This document shows, one piece after another, positions 35,225 through 43,938 of a stretch of 64,000 nt of DNA. A model generated the notes under the pieces. The model searched no databases. It had not been told where the DNA came from and was given only the letters and a program-made list of their open reading frames with translations. This stretch comes from Dyadobacter alkalitolerans DSM 23607 (GTDB lineage: Bacteria > Bacteroidota > Bacteroidia > Cytophagales > Spirosomataceae), in contig NZ_AUAS01000002.1 in assembly GCF_000428845.1 (NCBI RefSeq), forward strand, positions 1 to 64,000, written 5' to 3'. A program made the translations under genes and the position numbers. The first letter of the stretch is position 1. Each line of letters begins with the position of its first letter.

Positions 35225-36259
35225 ATGGTTATCAGTATTAAACTAAATAAAATACCAATATTATTAGTGCTAATTCTTTGCGCTTGTTCTGGTCAGGATA
35301 AGAAAGATGCCGCTGACTTCTTTCTGAAAGGTAACAAGGCTCTTAGTCAAAAGAACTATGCCGAAGCATTACGTCTGTACGACGAAGCAATTGCCAAAAA
35401 TGCAGATTTTTCGGACGCCTACCTCAATAAAGGGATAACTTTATTGAAAATGGGCAGGCCGGAAGATGCCCACGAGATTTTGACAGAAGCAATTAAAATT
35501 GACCCTACACTCACACAGGCGAATCTCGTTAGGGCAGAATCAGGGCTTGATTTGGGACGTTTGCGCGAAGCAAAGCAGGACTTGCAGCAGATTGAAAAAG
35601 ATTATAAGGATTCATCGCGGTTTTTCCTTGTGCGTGGAAATCTGCTGGGTGCGGAAGGCAATGCATCCCTTGCACTTGCCGACTACGATCGCTCGATCCA
35701 ATTACAGAAGCTGAATGTTGAAGCGTATGTCAACCGGGGAGCTATATACTACGGCCTTAAAAACTGGAAAGCAGCCAAGGAAGATTTTGAAAATGCCCTG
35801 GCTTTGAATCCGGTTCAACCCGAAGCGCTCAACAATCTGGGATTAATTGCGACAAAAGAAAGGAATTGGAAAACGGCACTTTCCTACTTTGATAAGGTTC
35901 TGGCAGCAACGCCCAACGATCCTTATTCGCTCAACAACAAAGGCTATGTCCTGTTGCAGACAGGTTCGCCGGAGCAAGCCAAGGAACTCATCGAAAAATC
36001 GCTTGACAGGCTACCCAAAAACGGATACGCCTTCCGCAATCTCGGCATCTATTATCAGCAGGCAGGCGCGCGCGACAAGGCGATTAAAGCATTCACAAAA
36101 GCCATCGATATTGCCGAGCCGGTCGATATGCTTTATGGACTTACAGGCCAAGCTTACTTCCAGCAAAAGAACCTTACGGAAGCTTGCAGGATCTGGAACC
36201 AAGGCGTTGTTTTGAAGGACTCCATTTCAATGGCTGAATCTGCAAAAAACTGTCGCTGA
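35225..36259 (+). CDS. TPR-repeat lipoprotein
   Basis: A 344-aa lipoprotein. The ATG at 35225 gives a proper signal with lipobox LCAC (Cys21); the frame is open further upstream to 34997, but that part runs antisense to the small neighbouring gene. The mature protein has about eight TPR units (KNYAEALRLYDEAIAKNADFSDAYLNKGI, NWKTALSYFDKVLAATPNDPYSLNNKGYV, ARDKAIKAFTKAI). It probably acts as a scaffold at the periplasmic face of a membrane. The partner is unknown. Its 3' end faces menD with 27 nt between them and no clear terminator. Confidence 0.85.
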   Translation: MVISIKLNKIPILLVLILCACSGQDKKDAADFFLKGNKALSQKNYAEALRLYDEAIAKNADFSDAYLNKGITLLKMGRPEDAHEILTEAIKIDPTLTQANLVRAESGLDLGRLREAKQDLQQIEKDYKDSSRFFLVRGNLLGAEGNASLALADYDRSIQLQKLNVEAYVNRGAIYYGLKNWKAAKEDFENALALNPVQPEALNNLGLIATKERNWKTALSYFDKVLAATPNDPYSLNNKGYVLLQTGSPEQAKELIEKSLDRLPKNGYAFRNLGIYYQQAGARDKAIKAFTKAIDIAEPVDMLYGLTGQAYFQQKNLTEACRIWNQGVVLKDSISMAESAKNCR

Positions 36260-36286
36260 TCTTTCTTGTGAAATACTTCTCACCTA

Positions 36287-37999
36287 TTACTCCTTACCCA
36301 ACTTTTTCAATCCTTTCCAAACCCTTTCATTCTCGTAAGGATCAGTAAAGATTTCCAACAAGCTGATGCCTTTGTTGTCTAGAAACGAATTGATAGAGGT
36401 CTCTAACAATCCTATTTCATTACAATTAAAATAGGCAATGCCAGAATCCTCGCAAGTGCGCCTGGCTGAAAATGTATGTCTGGTTTCGAAATAAGTCTCA
36501 ACCTCGGGCAAGCTGGACGGGCCGTCGATCATCCGGAAGATATTTCCACCGGCATTATTGATCACCACAATTTTAAGATTTTCCGGAAGTGAGTTAATCA
36601 GCAAACCGTTGCGATCGTACATGAACGCAACGTCTCCGACAACCAACAAAGTGTCCTGCTCACTGACCAGCGCAGCACCAATAGCAGTGCTCACACAACC
36701 GTCGATTCCGCTCGTTCCTCTATTACAAAAGACATCATTAATGCTGCTGCCGAGGTCTAGCAAATTGACGTAGCGGATAGACATGCTGTTCGCAACATGT
36801 AACTGAATATTATTATTAGTATATTTAAATAGGAGATCTAACGATGTTAAATCAGATACTAAAGATAGATTACCTAAATATTTATCTCTTGTAGTAGCTG
36901 CTAATGTATCATTATTAACAAAAGCGGTAAGGTAGGCTGAGTCTGTTTCAGGATCCGAATTCTGTACAAATAGCTGATAATCAAGCTTCTCAAATAGATT
37001 TTTAAAAAAATATTGAGGAGAAACAGGAACCGTTCTTGTCAAAGATTGCGTTGGATCGGCCAGAAAAGCGTCTTCTCCGATGTGCCAATGCAGCTTGGGT
37101 GGGTTCTTCCTGATAAATTGTTTAAAATCTTTTGAAATGAATGACAAACCGAATGTAATTAGCAGGTCAGGCACCAGTTCCTTGACATTACTTCCTCCCA
37201 GAAACAGATCGTGGTTGCGGATGATCTTTGCTCCGGAAATGTTTGCAATATGATCAGCCAGGACCGGGATGTCCCACTCTTCCGAGATCTTATTCAGCAC
37301 ATTGCTCAGCGCCTGATCGGGCATTTGCTGACCGGCAGCGATCAGTATTTTCGGGCAGTCTTCAAACGCATCCAGCAATGCATTCCATTCCTCCTGGGCA
37401 AGGATTTTCTCCGCCGATTGGCGCTGGATAATCCTCAAATTCGGAGACGGAATCATTTCATCACCCGGCGCAGGATAGAATGGCTCTCTGATCGGAACAT
37501 TGATGTGCACCGGACCTGCCGGAACCGTTGCTGCCAGCGTTACTGCTTCGTTTGACATCCTATTAATGGCCCATTGCACATCTGCGTGCGCATAATCAGC
37601 CGAGAATTCAAAGGAACGCTTGATGTGTTTGCCAAATATTTCGCTCTGATAGATCGTCTGCCCATCGTATTGATGCAACCATTCCTTCGGCCGGTCAGCG
37701 GAAATAACAACCAGCGGTATTTGCTGGAAAAACGCCTCAGAGACAGCCGGCGCAAAGTTGTACACTGCACTGCCGGATGTGCATATTAACACCACTGGAA
37801 CGCCTGTTTGCTGCGCTATTCCCAGGCCTATGAAGCCCGCCGAGCGCTCATCCATGCACACGTGTAATGTGAAGCGCCCGAAGCGCGTAAATGCGAGCGT
37901 AAGCGCAGCGCTGCGTGAGCCGGGAGAGACCACGACGTGCCGGATTCCCTGTGCATAGCAAATGGCGGCGAGATCCACCAAAGGTTGTAAAATGGCCAT
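36287..37999 (-). CDS. menD: 2-succinyl-5-enolpyruvyl-6-hydroxy-3-cyclohexene-1-carboxylate synthase
   Basis: MenD joins 2-oxoglutarate and isochorismate using thiamine diphosphate, in menaquinone synthesis. From the ATG at 37999 it is 570 aa. The upstream ATG at 38023 lies inside a terminator stem and is unlikely. Motifs are HVVVSPGSRSAALTLAF at the N-terminus, ADRPKEW, the cofactor region GTSGIDGCVSTAIGAAL and VVGDVAFMYDRNGLL, then VVINNAGGNIFRMIDG. No other men genes are in the window. The start follows directly on the rpoD terminator, so menD needs either its own promoter there or readthrough. Confidence 0.95.
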   Translation of the reverse strand: MAILQPLVDLAAICYAQGIRHVVVSPGSRSAALTLAFTRFGRFTLHVCMDERSAGFIGLGIAQQTGVPVVLICTSGSAVYNFAPAVSEAFFQQIPLVVISADRPKEWLHQYDGQTIYQSEIFGKHIKRSFEFSADYAHADVQWAINRMSNEAVTLAATVPAGPVHINVPIREPFYPAPGDEMIPSPNLRIIQRQSAEKILAQEEWNALLDAFEDCPKILIAAGQQMPDQALSNVLNKISEEWDIPVLADHIANISGAKIIRNHDLFLGGSNVKELVPDLLITFGLSFISKDFKQFIRKNPPKLHWHIGEDAFLADPTQSLTRTVPVSPQYFFKNLFEKLDYQLFVQNSDPETDSAYLTAFVNNDTLAATTRDKYLGNLSLVSDLTSLDLLFKYTNNNIQLHVANSMSIRYVNLLDLGSSINDVFCNRGTSGIDGCVSTAIGAALVSEQDTLLVVGDVAFMYDRNGLLINSLPENLKIVVINNAGGNIFRMIDGPSSLPEVETYFETRHTFSARRTCEDSGIAYFNCNEIGLLETSINSFLDNKGISLLEIFTDPYENERVWKGLKKLGKE

Positions 38000-38011
38000 A
38001 TCTGTAAATAA

Positions 38012-38036
38012 AAATAGCCTCATTAAGAGGCTATTT
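38012..38036 (-). terminator. rpoD terminator just upstream of menD
   Basis: Ten-base-pair stem AAATAGCCTC (38012-38021) with GAGGCTATTT (38027-38036), 5-nt loop, followed on the minus strand by TTTATTT. It lies 12 nt before the menD start codon, so it could act as an attenuator for menD if menD is read from rpoD. Confidence 0.8.
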
Positions 38037-38086
38037 AATCAATACTGTATTAAATCACTGGTTAATTGCAACATGATCAGCTGAGA

Positions 38087-38950
38087 TTAACCCAGGTATG
38101 TTTTCAACGCCTTGCTTCTCGATACGTGGCGCAATCTTCTGATCGCCTTTTCTTTGATCTGACGAACGCGTTCACGGGTAAGGTTAAACTTCTCACCGAT
38201 CTCTTCCAGCGTCATGGCATGCTCGCCATTCAAACCGAAATACAATGCGATAACGTCCGCCTCACGCTGTGTCAATGTGCAAAGTGCTCTCTGAACTTCC
38301 TTACGCAATGATTCATTCACCAAACCGGAATCGGGCTTGTCTTCCAGATCATTCTCTAACACATCCAGAAGGCTGTTTTCCTCACCTTGAACAAACGGAG
38401 CATCCATAGACACGTGACGGCCCGAAATTTTCATCGTATCAACAACCTCGGAGGAAGAAATTTCAAGCACTTCTGCCAATTCCTCAGGAGAAGGCTCACG
38501 CTCAAAACGCTGCTCTAGTTCTGAAAAAGTCTTTGATATTTTATTTAAAGAACCTACACGGTTAAGGGGTAAACGTACAATCCTCGACTGCTCAGCAAGC
38601 GCTTGCAGAATAGATTGGCGAATCCACCAAACTGCGTAAGAAATGAATTTAAAACCTCTTGTTTCGTCAAAACGCTGAGCAGCTTTAATCAAACCCAAGT
38701 TACCTTCATTAATCAAGTCGCCCAATGACAAGCCCTGATTCTGATATTGCTTGGCCACAGACACCACAAAGCGAAGATTCGCTTTAGTAAGTCTTTCCAA
38801 TGCAAGCTGATCACCATCCCTAATTTTCTGAGCTAACGTCACTTCCTCGTCCGGCGTCAACAAATCCACCTTCCCGATTTCTTGCAAATACTTGTCTAAC
38901 GACTGACTCTCACGGTTGGTAATTTGCTTACTGATCTTTAGCTGTCTCAT
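38087..38950 (-). CDS. rpoD: Primary sigma factor of RNA polymerase (sigma-70, RpoD/SigA)
   Basis: A 287-aa sigma factor of the short Bacteroidetes type without the large N-terminal region 1.1. Region 1.2 begins [21 protein letters not shown]. Region 2 has [61 protein letters not shown]. Region 3 has [11 protein letters not shown]. Region 4 ends [29 protein letters not shown]. It directs transcription from the TAnnTTTG promoters seen in this window. A clear terminator follows. Confidence 0.97.
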   Translation of the reverse strand: MRQLKISKQITNRESQSLDKYLQEIGKVDLLTPDEEVTLAQKIRDGDQLALERLTKANLRFVVSVAKQYQNQGLSLGDLINEGNLGLIKAAQRFDETRGFKFISYAVWWIRQSILQALAEQSRIVRLPLNRVGSLNKISKTFSELEQRFEREPSPEELAEVLEISSSEVVDTMKISGRHVSMDAPFVQGEENSLLDVLENDLEDKPDSGLVNESLRKEVQRALCTLTQREADVIALYFGLNGEHAMTLEEIGEKFNLTRERVRQIKEKAIRRLRHVSRSKALKTYLG

Positions 38951-39014
38951 CTATCTTTTATTATTTTTATATATAACGACATTAAATATTGCCCCTGTTT
39001 CCAAAAACACTATT

Positions 39015-41153
39015 TTAATCATTTTTGTTCTCTGGCTTCGGCAGCAATACTTTCCGTGACAGACGGTACTTACCAGTCTTCTTATCGATCTCTACTAATT
39101 TAACCTGAACTTCCTCTCCTACTTCAAGAACACCATCCATTTTTTCAAGACGTTCCCATTTGATTTCGGATATGTGAAGCAAGCCGTCTTTTCCTGGCAA
39201 GAATTCAACAAACGCGCCAAACGGCATGATTGATTTCACTTTACCAGAATAGATCTCTCCGATTTCCGGCACCAGGATAATTCCTTTGATACGGGCAACT
39301 GCCTTATCCATCGAAGTCTTATCGGCAGAGAATATACTTACAAATCCTGCTCCATCTTTTTCCTCGATAGAAACCGTAGCGCCGGATTCTTTCTGGATAT
39401 CCTGAACAACCTTACCACCAGGCCCGATTACGGCACCAATCATTTCACGGTCGATCTTGATCACGACAGCACGTGGTGTATGTGGTTTCAGATCGGCACG
39501 GCTTTCAGTCATCGTCTTGTTCATTTCACCCAGAATGTGCAATCTGCCTGCTTTCGCCTGCATCAGCGCCTCTGTCAAAACTTCATACGAAAGTCCGTTT
39601 ACTTTCATATCCATCTGGCAAGCCGTAATTCCTTTTTCAGTTCCGGTTACCTTGAAGTCCATATCTCCCAAGTGATCTTCGTCACCTAAAATGTCGGAAA
39701 GAACCGCATATTTGCCTGTTTTTTCGTCTGAGATAAGACCCATAGCAATTCCGGAAACCGGCGCTTTGATCTTCAAACCTGAATCCATCAACGCAAGAGA
39801 ACCCGCACAAACCGTCGCCATCGAAGACGAACCGTTTGATTCAAGAATATCAGATACGATACGTATTGTGTATGGATTGTCTTCGGCAACGGGCAATACT
39901 TTTTTCAATGCACGCAAAGCCAGGTTACCATGACCCACCTCGCGACGGCCAGGACCACGGTTCGGTTTCACTTCACCAGTTGAAAATCCAGGGAAGTTAT
40001 AATGCAGCATGAATTTGCTGTAACCGTATTTCATCGGCGTATCAACAATCTGCTCGTCATTTTTCGTACCCAATGTTACCGTTGTCAATGACTGCGTTTC
40101 TCCTCTTGTAAACAAGGCAGAACCGTGTGCATTTGGCAAGAAGTCGATTTCAGAAGCAATAGGACGAACTTCATCCAGTTTACGACCGTCAAGACGGATC
40201 CTTTCATCCAAAACCAGGCGACGTGACGCTTCCCAAACCAGGTCATTGAAATAACGTTTTGCTAGGGATTTGTCAAAACCTTCTTCATCCTCAGGAACCG
40301 AAGCAATGAATTCTTCCCAAACTGCTTTGAAACCTTCTTTCCTAACTGTTTTGTTGGTAGAGCCCAACTGGGTTACCTTGTATATTTTATCATAAGCAAA
40401 TGTTCTCAAACGAGCTTCAAGCACTTCGTCTGCTGCATCACCTACGTATTCTCTCTTTTCTGTTTTGCCAACTGCCGCTTCGAACTCTTTCAAAGCAAGG
40501 CATTGCTGCTTGATAACCTCATGAGCTACTTTCAATGCTTCCACAACCTCTTCCTCAGACACTTCGCTCATTTCGCCTTCTACCATCGCGATATCATTGT
40601 AGGTTGCGCCTACCATCAGCTCCAATGTTGCACGTTCCAGCTCCACTGAACCTGGGTTAACAACATACTGGCCATCAATTTTCGCAACGCGAACTTCTGA
40701 AACCGGTCCGCCGAAAGGAATATCCGAAGCGGCAAGTGCAGCAGAAGCTGCCAAAGCTGCCAATGCATCAGGCAATGCAGTTGCATCAGCCGACATCAGC
40801 ATAAGGTTAACCTGAACTTCTGCGTGATAATCATCCGGGAACAACGGACGCAAAACGCGGTCCACCAGGCGGCTTGTCAAAACCTCCGGATCAGACAACT
40901 TGCCTTCACGACGCTGGAAGCTTCCGGGAATACGTCCCGCAGATGCGAATTTTTCTTGATAATCAACTGATAATGGTAAGAAGTCAAGACCTTCTTTAAT
41001 ATCTTTATTAGCCACGACTGTCGCCAGCAACATGGTGTTGCCCAAACGAACTACAACCGAACCGTCGGCCTGCTTTGCTAATTTCCCTGTTTCAATGGTG
41101 ATTTCCCTTCCGTCTGGCAAGGGTATAGTCTTGGTAACTATATTAAAGAGCAT
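39015..41153 (-). CDS. pnp: Polyribonucleotide nucleotidyltransferase (PNPase)
   Basis: PNPase degrades RNA 3'-5' with phosphate in the cytoplasm. From the ATG at 41153 ([23 protein letters not shown]) it is 712 aa; the upstream in-frame ATG at 41186 adds residues not typical of the family. Two RNase PH domains ([61 protein letters not shown]) are followed by KH ([20 protein letters not shown]) and S1 ([33 protein letters not shown]) domains. It lies downstream of rpsO, as in many bacteria, with the rpsO terminator in between. Confidence 0.98.
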   Translation of the reverse strand: MLFNIVTKTIPLPDGREITIETGKLAKQADGSVVVRLGNTMLLATVVANKDIKEGLDFLPLSVDYQEKFASAGRIPGSFQRREGKLSDPEVLTSRLVDRVLRPLFPDDYHAEVQVNLMLMSADATALPDALAALAASAALAASDIPFGGPVSEVRVAKIDGQYVVNPGSVELERATLELMVGATYNDIAMVEGEMSEVSEEEVVEALKVAHEVIKQQCLALKEFEAAVGKTEKREYVGDAADEVLEARLRTFAYDKIYKVTQLGSTNKTVRKEGFKAVWEEFIASVPEDEEGFDKSLAKRYFNDLVWEASRRLVLDERIRLDGRKLDEVRPIASEIDFLPNAHGSALFTRGETQSLTTVTLGTKNDEQIVDTPMKYGYSKFMLHYNFPGFSTGEVKPNRGPGRREVGHGNLALRALKKVLPVAEDNPYTIRIVSDILESNGSSSMATVCAGSLALMDSGLKIKAPVSGIAMGLISDEKTGKYAVLSDILGDEDHLGDMDFKVTGTEKGITACQMDMKVNGLSYEVLTEALMQAKAGRLHILGEMNKTMTESRADLKPHTPRAVVIKIDREMIGAVIGPGGKVVQDIQKESGATVSIEEKDGAGFVSIFSADKTSMDKAVARIKGIILVPEIGEIYSGKVKSIMPFGAFVEFLPGKDGLLHISEIKWERLEKMDGVLEVGEEVQVKLVEIDKKTGKYRLSRKVLLPKPENKND

Positions 41154-41210
41154 AAAATATTGTTTTTTGTAGCTGCGAAACGCCATCCTGACGTTCCAAA
41201 TTTGTTAATT

Positions 41211-41257
41211 CCGCAAAAAATCAGGGAACTTTCATGTAGATGAAGTTCCCTGATTTT
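41211..41257 (-). terminator. Terminator of rpsO
   Basis: Fifteen-base-pair stem (41217-41231 with 41243-41257, containing AGGGAACTT) with an 11-nt loop, followed on the minus strand by six T. It lies directly below the rpsO stop at 41261. Confidence 0.92.
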
Positions 41258-41260
41258 AAA

Positions 41261-41536
41261 TTACTTACGTATGTTCAGTTCGGCAATAATCGCACGGTAG
41301 CGGTTAATGTCCTTTTTGTACAGATAATCCAACAATCTACGGCGCTTACCTACCATTTTGAGTAGACCAAGTCTTGTATCGTTATCTTTTTTGTGCGTTT
41401 TTAAGTGCTCGTTCAAATAATTGATACGATACGTAAATAAAGCAATTTGTGATTCAGCAGATCCAGTGTCTCCGCCTTCTTTCTTAAAACCTTTTGATTC
41501 GAAGATCTCGGTCTTCTTTTCCGCGGTTAAATACAT
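41261..41536 (-). CDS. rpsO: 30S ribosomal protein S15
   Basis: S15 binds 16S rRNA at the centre of the small subunit. The protein is 91 aa, as usual for the family, with the signature [29 protein letters not shown] at the C-terminus and [28 protein letters not shown] in the middle. It is followed by pnp. Its 5' leader has a short GC-rich hairpin that could serve in autoregulation, known for S15 in other bacteria. Confidence 0.98.
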   Translation of the reverse strand: MYLTAEKKTEIFESKGFKKEGGDTGSAESQIALFTYRINYLNEHLKTHKKDNDTRLGLLKMVGKRRRLLDYLYKKDINRYRAIIAELNIRK

Positions 41537-41572
41537 AATTGTAACAACAGATTAATTATTTTTGGACTTTTC

Positions 41573-41606
41573 ACAGCACCCTGCTGTAAATAAGGACGCA
41601 AAATTA
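41573..41606 (-). promoter_or_regulatory. rpsO promoter box and leader hairpin
   Basis: On the minus strand TAATTTTG (41606-41599) fits the TAnnTTTG -7 box; at -33 there is only a T-rich stretch. Just downstream the leader has a perfect 6-bp hairpin ACAGCA-GGG-TGCTGT (41587-41573), about 37 nt before the start codon. It may be an S15 binding site; this is an inference. Confidence 0.5.
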
Positions 41607-41639
41607 CGATTTTCGGCCTGAAATAAAAATATAATTTTA

Positions 41640-43142
41640 CTATGATTGAATAAGCGTCCTTTTTCCAAATCTACTTACCCATCTTTCTTTTATTCTTTTG
41701 ACAAACATCAAATAGACATCTTTTTCAAACAACCGCGAGTCACTCCGGGCCCGGTCGATGAAGTATAATCCGGTCAAAAGGAGCACTGTATTAGCCATCC
41801 ACGCGCCTACGGGCACAGCGAGCATCCCTTCCCTTACCCATTTGTCTCCCTGGTTGGTCAGGACATAAAGCAGGATAAAGAAAATAATGGATACCAGGAC
41901 CGGCACCCCAAACCCGCCTTTTTTAATGATGGCACCCAGCGGCGCGCCAATCAGGAACATGATCAGGCAGGATAATGCATTGGTATATTTATGGTGTTTT
42001 TCCAATTCGTACTTGGTTGCATCTTTCAGCTTCGTCTGCAAGTAATCCTTCTGTGATTTGGTGTAGCTCAGCATACTGTTCGCCGCGCTTTTTGTATTCA
42101 TTAAAATCTCCTTTTTCAAGCTGTCCGAAACAGGTTTATTCAGCAAAGAATCAATCCAGGGGCCTTTTTTCAGCGTTTTATCGGTTCCTTCTCGATAATT
42201 GTAGGAATAATATTGCTGGCTGCCGGCTACGAGGTTTTTCCGCGTCTCATTATAGGAATTACGGAGCGAATCAGCCGTTGAAGTCAGGTCGCTGATGTTC
42301 TTCATGAACTCGTGGTATTTGAACTGTCCTTCATCCGTGCGCTTCATACCAAACGACGAAAGGCTTTCCGTCAAACGGAAGTGCTTGAACGAATTGCGAC
42401 TGAAATTGGAGTAATTCGGCATGCTGCCGCCACCTATCGGTGAAGATATATACGCAGGCCGCGCAGTGCCCGAACTCACCTCATCCGTGTAACGCGTTCC
42501 GTTATAAAGCTCGATCACCAGGTAACGGTTATCATTGATGGAATACATCCGGCCCGAGTCCGCCAGTATGATTTCGGTATTCCCCACTTCATACGAACGA
42601 TTGCTATGCTTATAGATCACCATTCCCTTCAACTTACCATTCTCTTCCTTCTTATCGACCTTAATGCTAAACCCAGGGAGATCGTTGTAAAAAATCCCTT
42701 CCTTTATCTTCAATGTGGCTTTCGTGGTCTTGATGTCATATAAAAGGCTGTAACCCTTCAAATTAGCCCACGGAGAAATTCGATCATTGAAATAAAATGA
42801 GAATGCACTTACGGAAACTGCGACAATGAAAAGCGGCGCCATAGCACGCACAACTGATATTCCCGCACTCTTTATAGCGGTCAGCTCGAAGAATTCACCC
42901 AGGTTACCGAATGCCATCAGCGATGAAAGCAGCATGGCCAGCGGAAGCGCGGTAGGAACCGTGATCAGGCTGAAAAAGAAGAATAATTGCGCGTAATCCG
43001 TTATCCCAAGGTCTTTGGAAACGAAATCATCTATGTAAAAAATCATGATCCGCATCAGAAAGACGAAAACCACGACGGACATTGTTATTACAAACGGCCC
43101 CCAAAAGGACATCAATATAAGCTTATCAAGCTTTTTCATCAA
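41640..43142 (-). CDS. LptF/LptG (YjgP/YjgQ) family permease
   Basis: A 500-aa inner-membrane protein of the family that, with LptB, moves lipopolysaccharide to the outer membrane. Three helices near the N-terminus (FWGPFVITMSVVVFVFLMRIMIF; LFFFFSLITVPTALPLAMLLSSLMAFGNLGEFFELTA), then a periplasmic beta-jellyroll region (about 130-370), then three helices at the C-terminus (NALSCLIMFLIGAPLGAIIKKGGFGVPVLVSIIFFILLYV). Whether it is LptF or LptG cannot be decided from sequence alone. It overlaps the START-like gene upstream by 4 nt, so the two are translationally coupled. Confidence 0.9.
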   Translation of the reverse strand: MMKKLDKLILMSFWGPFVITMSVVVFVFLMRIMIFYIDDFVSKDLGITDYAQLFFFFSLITVPTALPLAMLLSSLMAFGNLGEFFELTAIKSAGISVVRAMAPLFIVAVSVSAFSFYFNDRISPWANLKGYSLLYDIKTTKATLKIKEGIFYNDLPGFSIKVDKKEENGKLKGMVIYKHSNRSYEVGNTEIILADSGRMYSINDNRYLVIELYNGTRYTDEVSSGTARPAYISSPIGGGSMPNYSNFSRNSFKHFRLTESLSSFGMKRTDEGQFKYHEFMKNISDLTSTADSLRNSYNETRKNLVAGSQQYYSYNYREGTDKTLKKGPWIDSLLNKPVSDSLKKEILMNTKSAANSMLSYTKSQKDYLQTKLKDATKYELEKHHKYTNALSCLIMFLIGAPLGAIIKKGGFGVPVLVSIIFFILLYVLTNQGDKWVREGMLAVPVGAWMANTVLLLTGLYFIDRARSDSRLFEKDVYLMFVKRIKERWVSRFGKRTLIQS

Positions 43143-43531
43143 CTACCAACGATATCTTTCAAATTATCAATAAAGCCATCCCAAAGCGAAGCCATCTCGC
43201 GCTCATCGCGGTTGGACGAATAGTCGGTCACGCGCAGGAATGTTGTCTGGGTTAACTCGCTAACTTCAAGTTTTAGTTCCACATGATTGTTGTCCAGATT
43301 ATCATCACTTGTATTTTCAAAATCAAATCTTACTGCTTTATTGATACGCAAACCGGTCTGTCTGGCAATGTGGCTGTCGCCGTCCCACTGGAAGTCAAAC
43401 CGGTGATCGGGCAGTACAGTGACTTTTTCAGCAAACCATTGTTCCAGTCCCGAGGGCGTCGATATATATGGAAAGAGTACTTTTGGAGAGGATCGCAATT
43501 CAAATTCAGTAACAAATTTATATTTTTCCAT
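43139..43531 (-). CDS. START-like (SRPBCC) domain protein
   Basis: A 130-aa soluble protein of the Bacteroidetes START-like type: YKFVTEFELRSSPKVLFPYISTPSGLEQWFAEKV at the N-terminus and ASLWDGFIDNLKDIVG at the C-terminus. SRPBCC proteins bind hydrophobic ligands in a deep cavity. It overlaps the Lpt permease gene by 4 nt, so a role near lipid handling is plausible but not proven. Confidence 0.82.
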   Translation of the reverse strand: MEKYKFVTEFELRSSPKVLFPYISTPSGLEQWFAEKVTVLPDHRFDFQWDGDSHIARQTGLRINKAVRFDFENTSDDNLDNNHVELKLEVSELTQTTFLRVTDYSSNRDEREMASLWDGFIDNLKDIVGS

Positions 43532-43687
43532 ATGAACTAAAATTAAAAAGGGTTAACCACAACAGTACCGCCTTATATGCTGATTTTAAAAGCTGTAATA
43601 TAGCATAATTCAACAATAAATGTCATCAAAGTTAATTTTTGCTCTTTTATCCAAACGAAAATTTAGGGCGAAAATTGAAAAAACGCA

Positions 43688-43718
43688 TTGGACTTTAATT
43701 TTTTTTAACATACTTTTG
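43688..43718 (+). promoter_or_regulatory. Promoter of tRNA-Met
   Basis: TTG (43688-43690), a 20-nt spacer and TACTTTTG (43711-43718) match the Bacteroidetes -33/-7 consensus exactly. Transcription should start near 43723, about 10 nt before the mature tRNA. Confidence 0.85.
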
Positions 43719-43732
43719 CACCACAATAACAC

Positions 43733-43809
43733 GGCGGGGTAGCTCAGATGGTTAGAGCGTAGGATTCATAACCCTAAGGTCGGCAGTTCGATTCTGCTCC
43801 CCGCTACCA
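43733..43809 (+). tRNA. tRNA-Met (anticodon CAT)
   Basis: A 77-nt cloverleaf with encoded CCA. The acceptor stem GGCGGGG pairs with CCCCGCT (first pair G-U). The D-arm has GCTCAGATGGTTAGAGC. The anticodon arm GTAGGATTCATAACCCTAAG-like region has loop TTCATAA with anticodon CAT. The T-arm has GGCAGTTCGATTCTGCT. The first G-U pair and the lack of three GC pairs next to the anticodon loop favour elongator Met over initiator; tRNA-Ile with a modified CAT cannot be excluded. Confidence 0.93.
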
Positions 43810-43816
43810 AAGATCA

Positions 43817-43841
43817 GACATCCCGAACGGATGTCTTTTTT
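43817..43841 (+). terminator. Terminator of tRNA-Met
   Basis: Stem GACATCC (43817-43823) with GGATGTC (43829-43835), 5-nt loop, followed by six T. Confidence 0.95.
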
Positions 43842-43938
43842 ATTGCCCTGTCTGCATTCTTCTGCGTTCTTCGAGAATTAAATTACCGGATTTTCGGTTT
43901 CCCATAATAGTCTATCGCTGGTTCGCCTCTCATTCACC

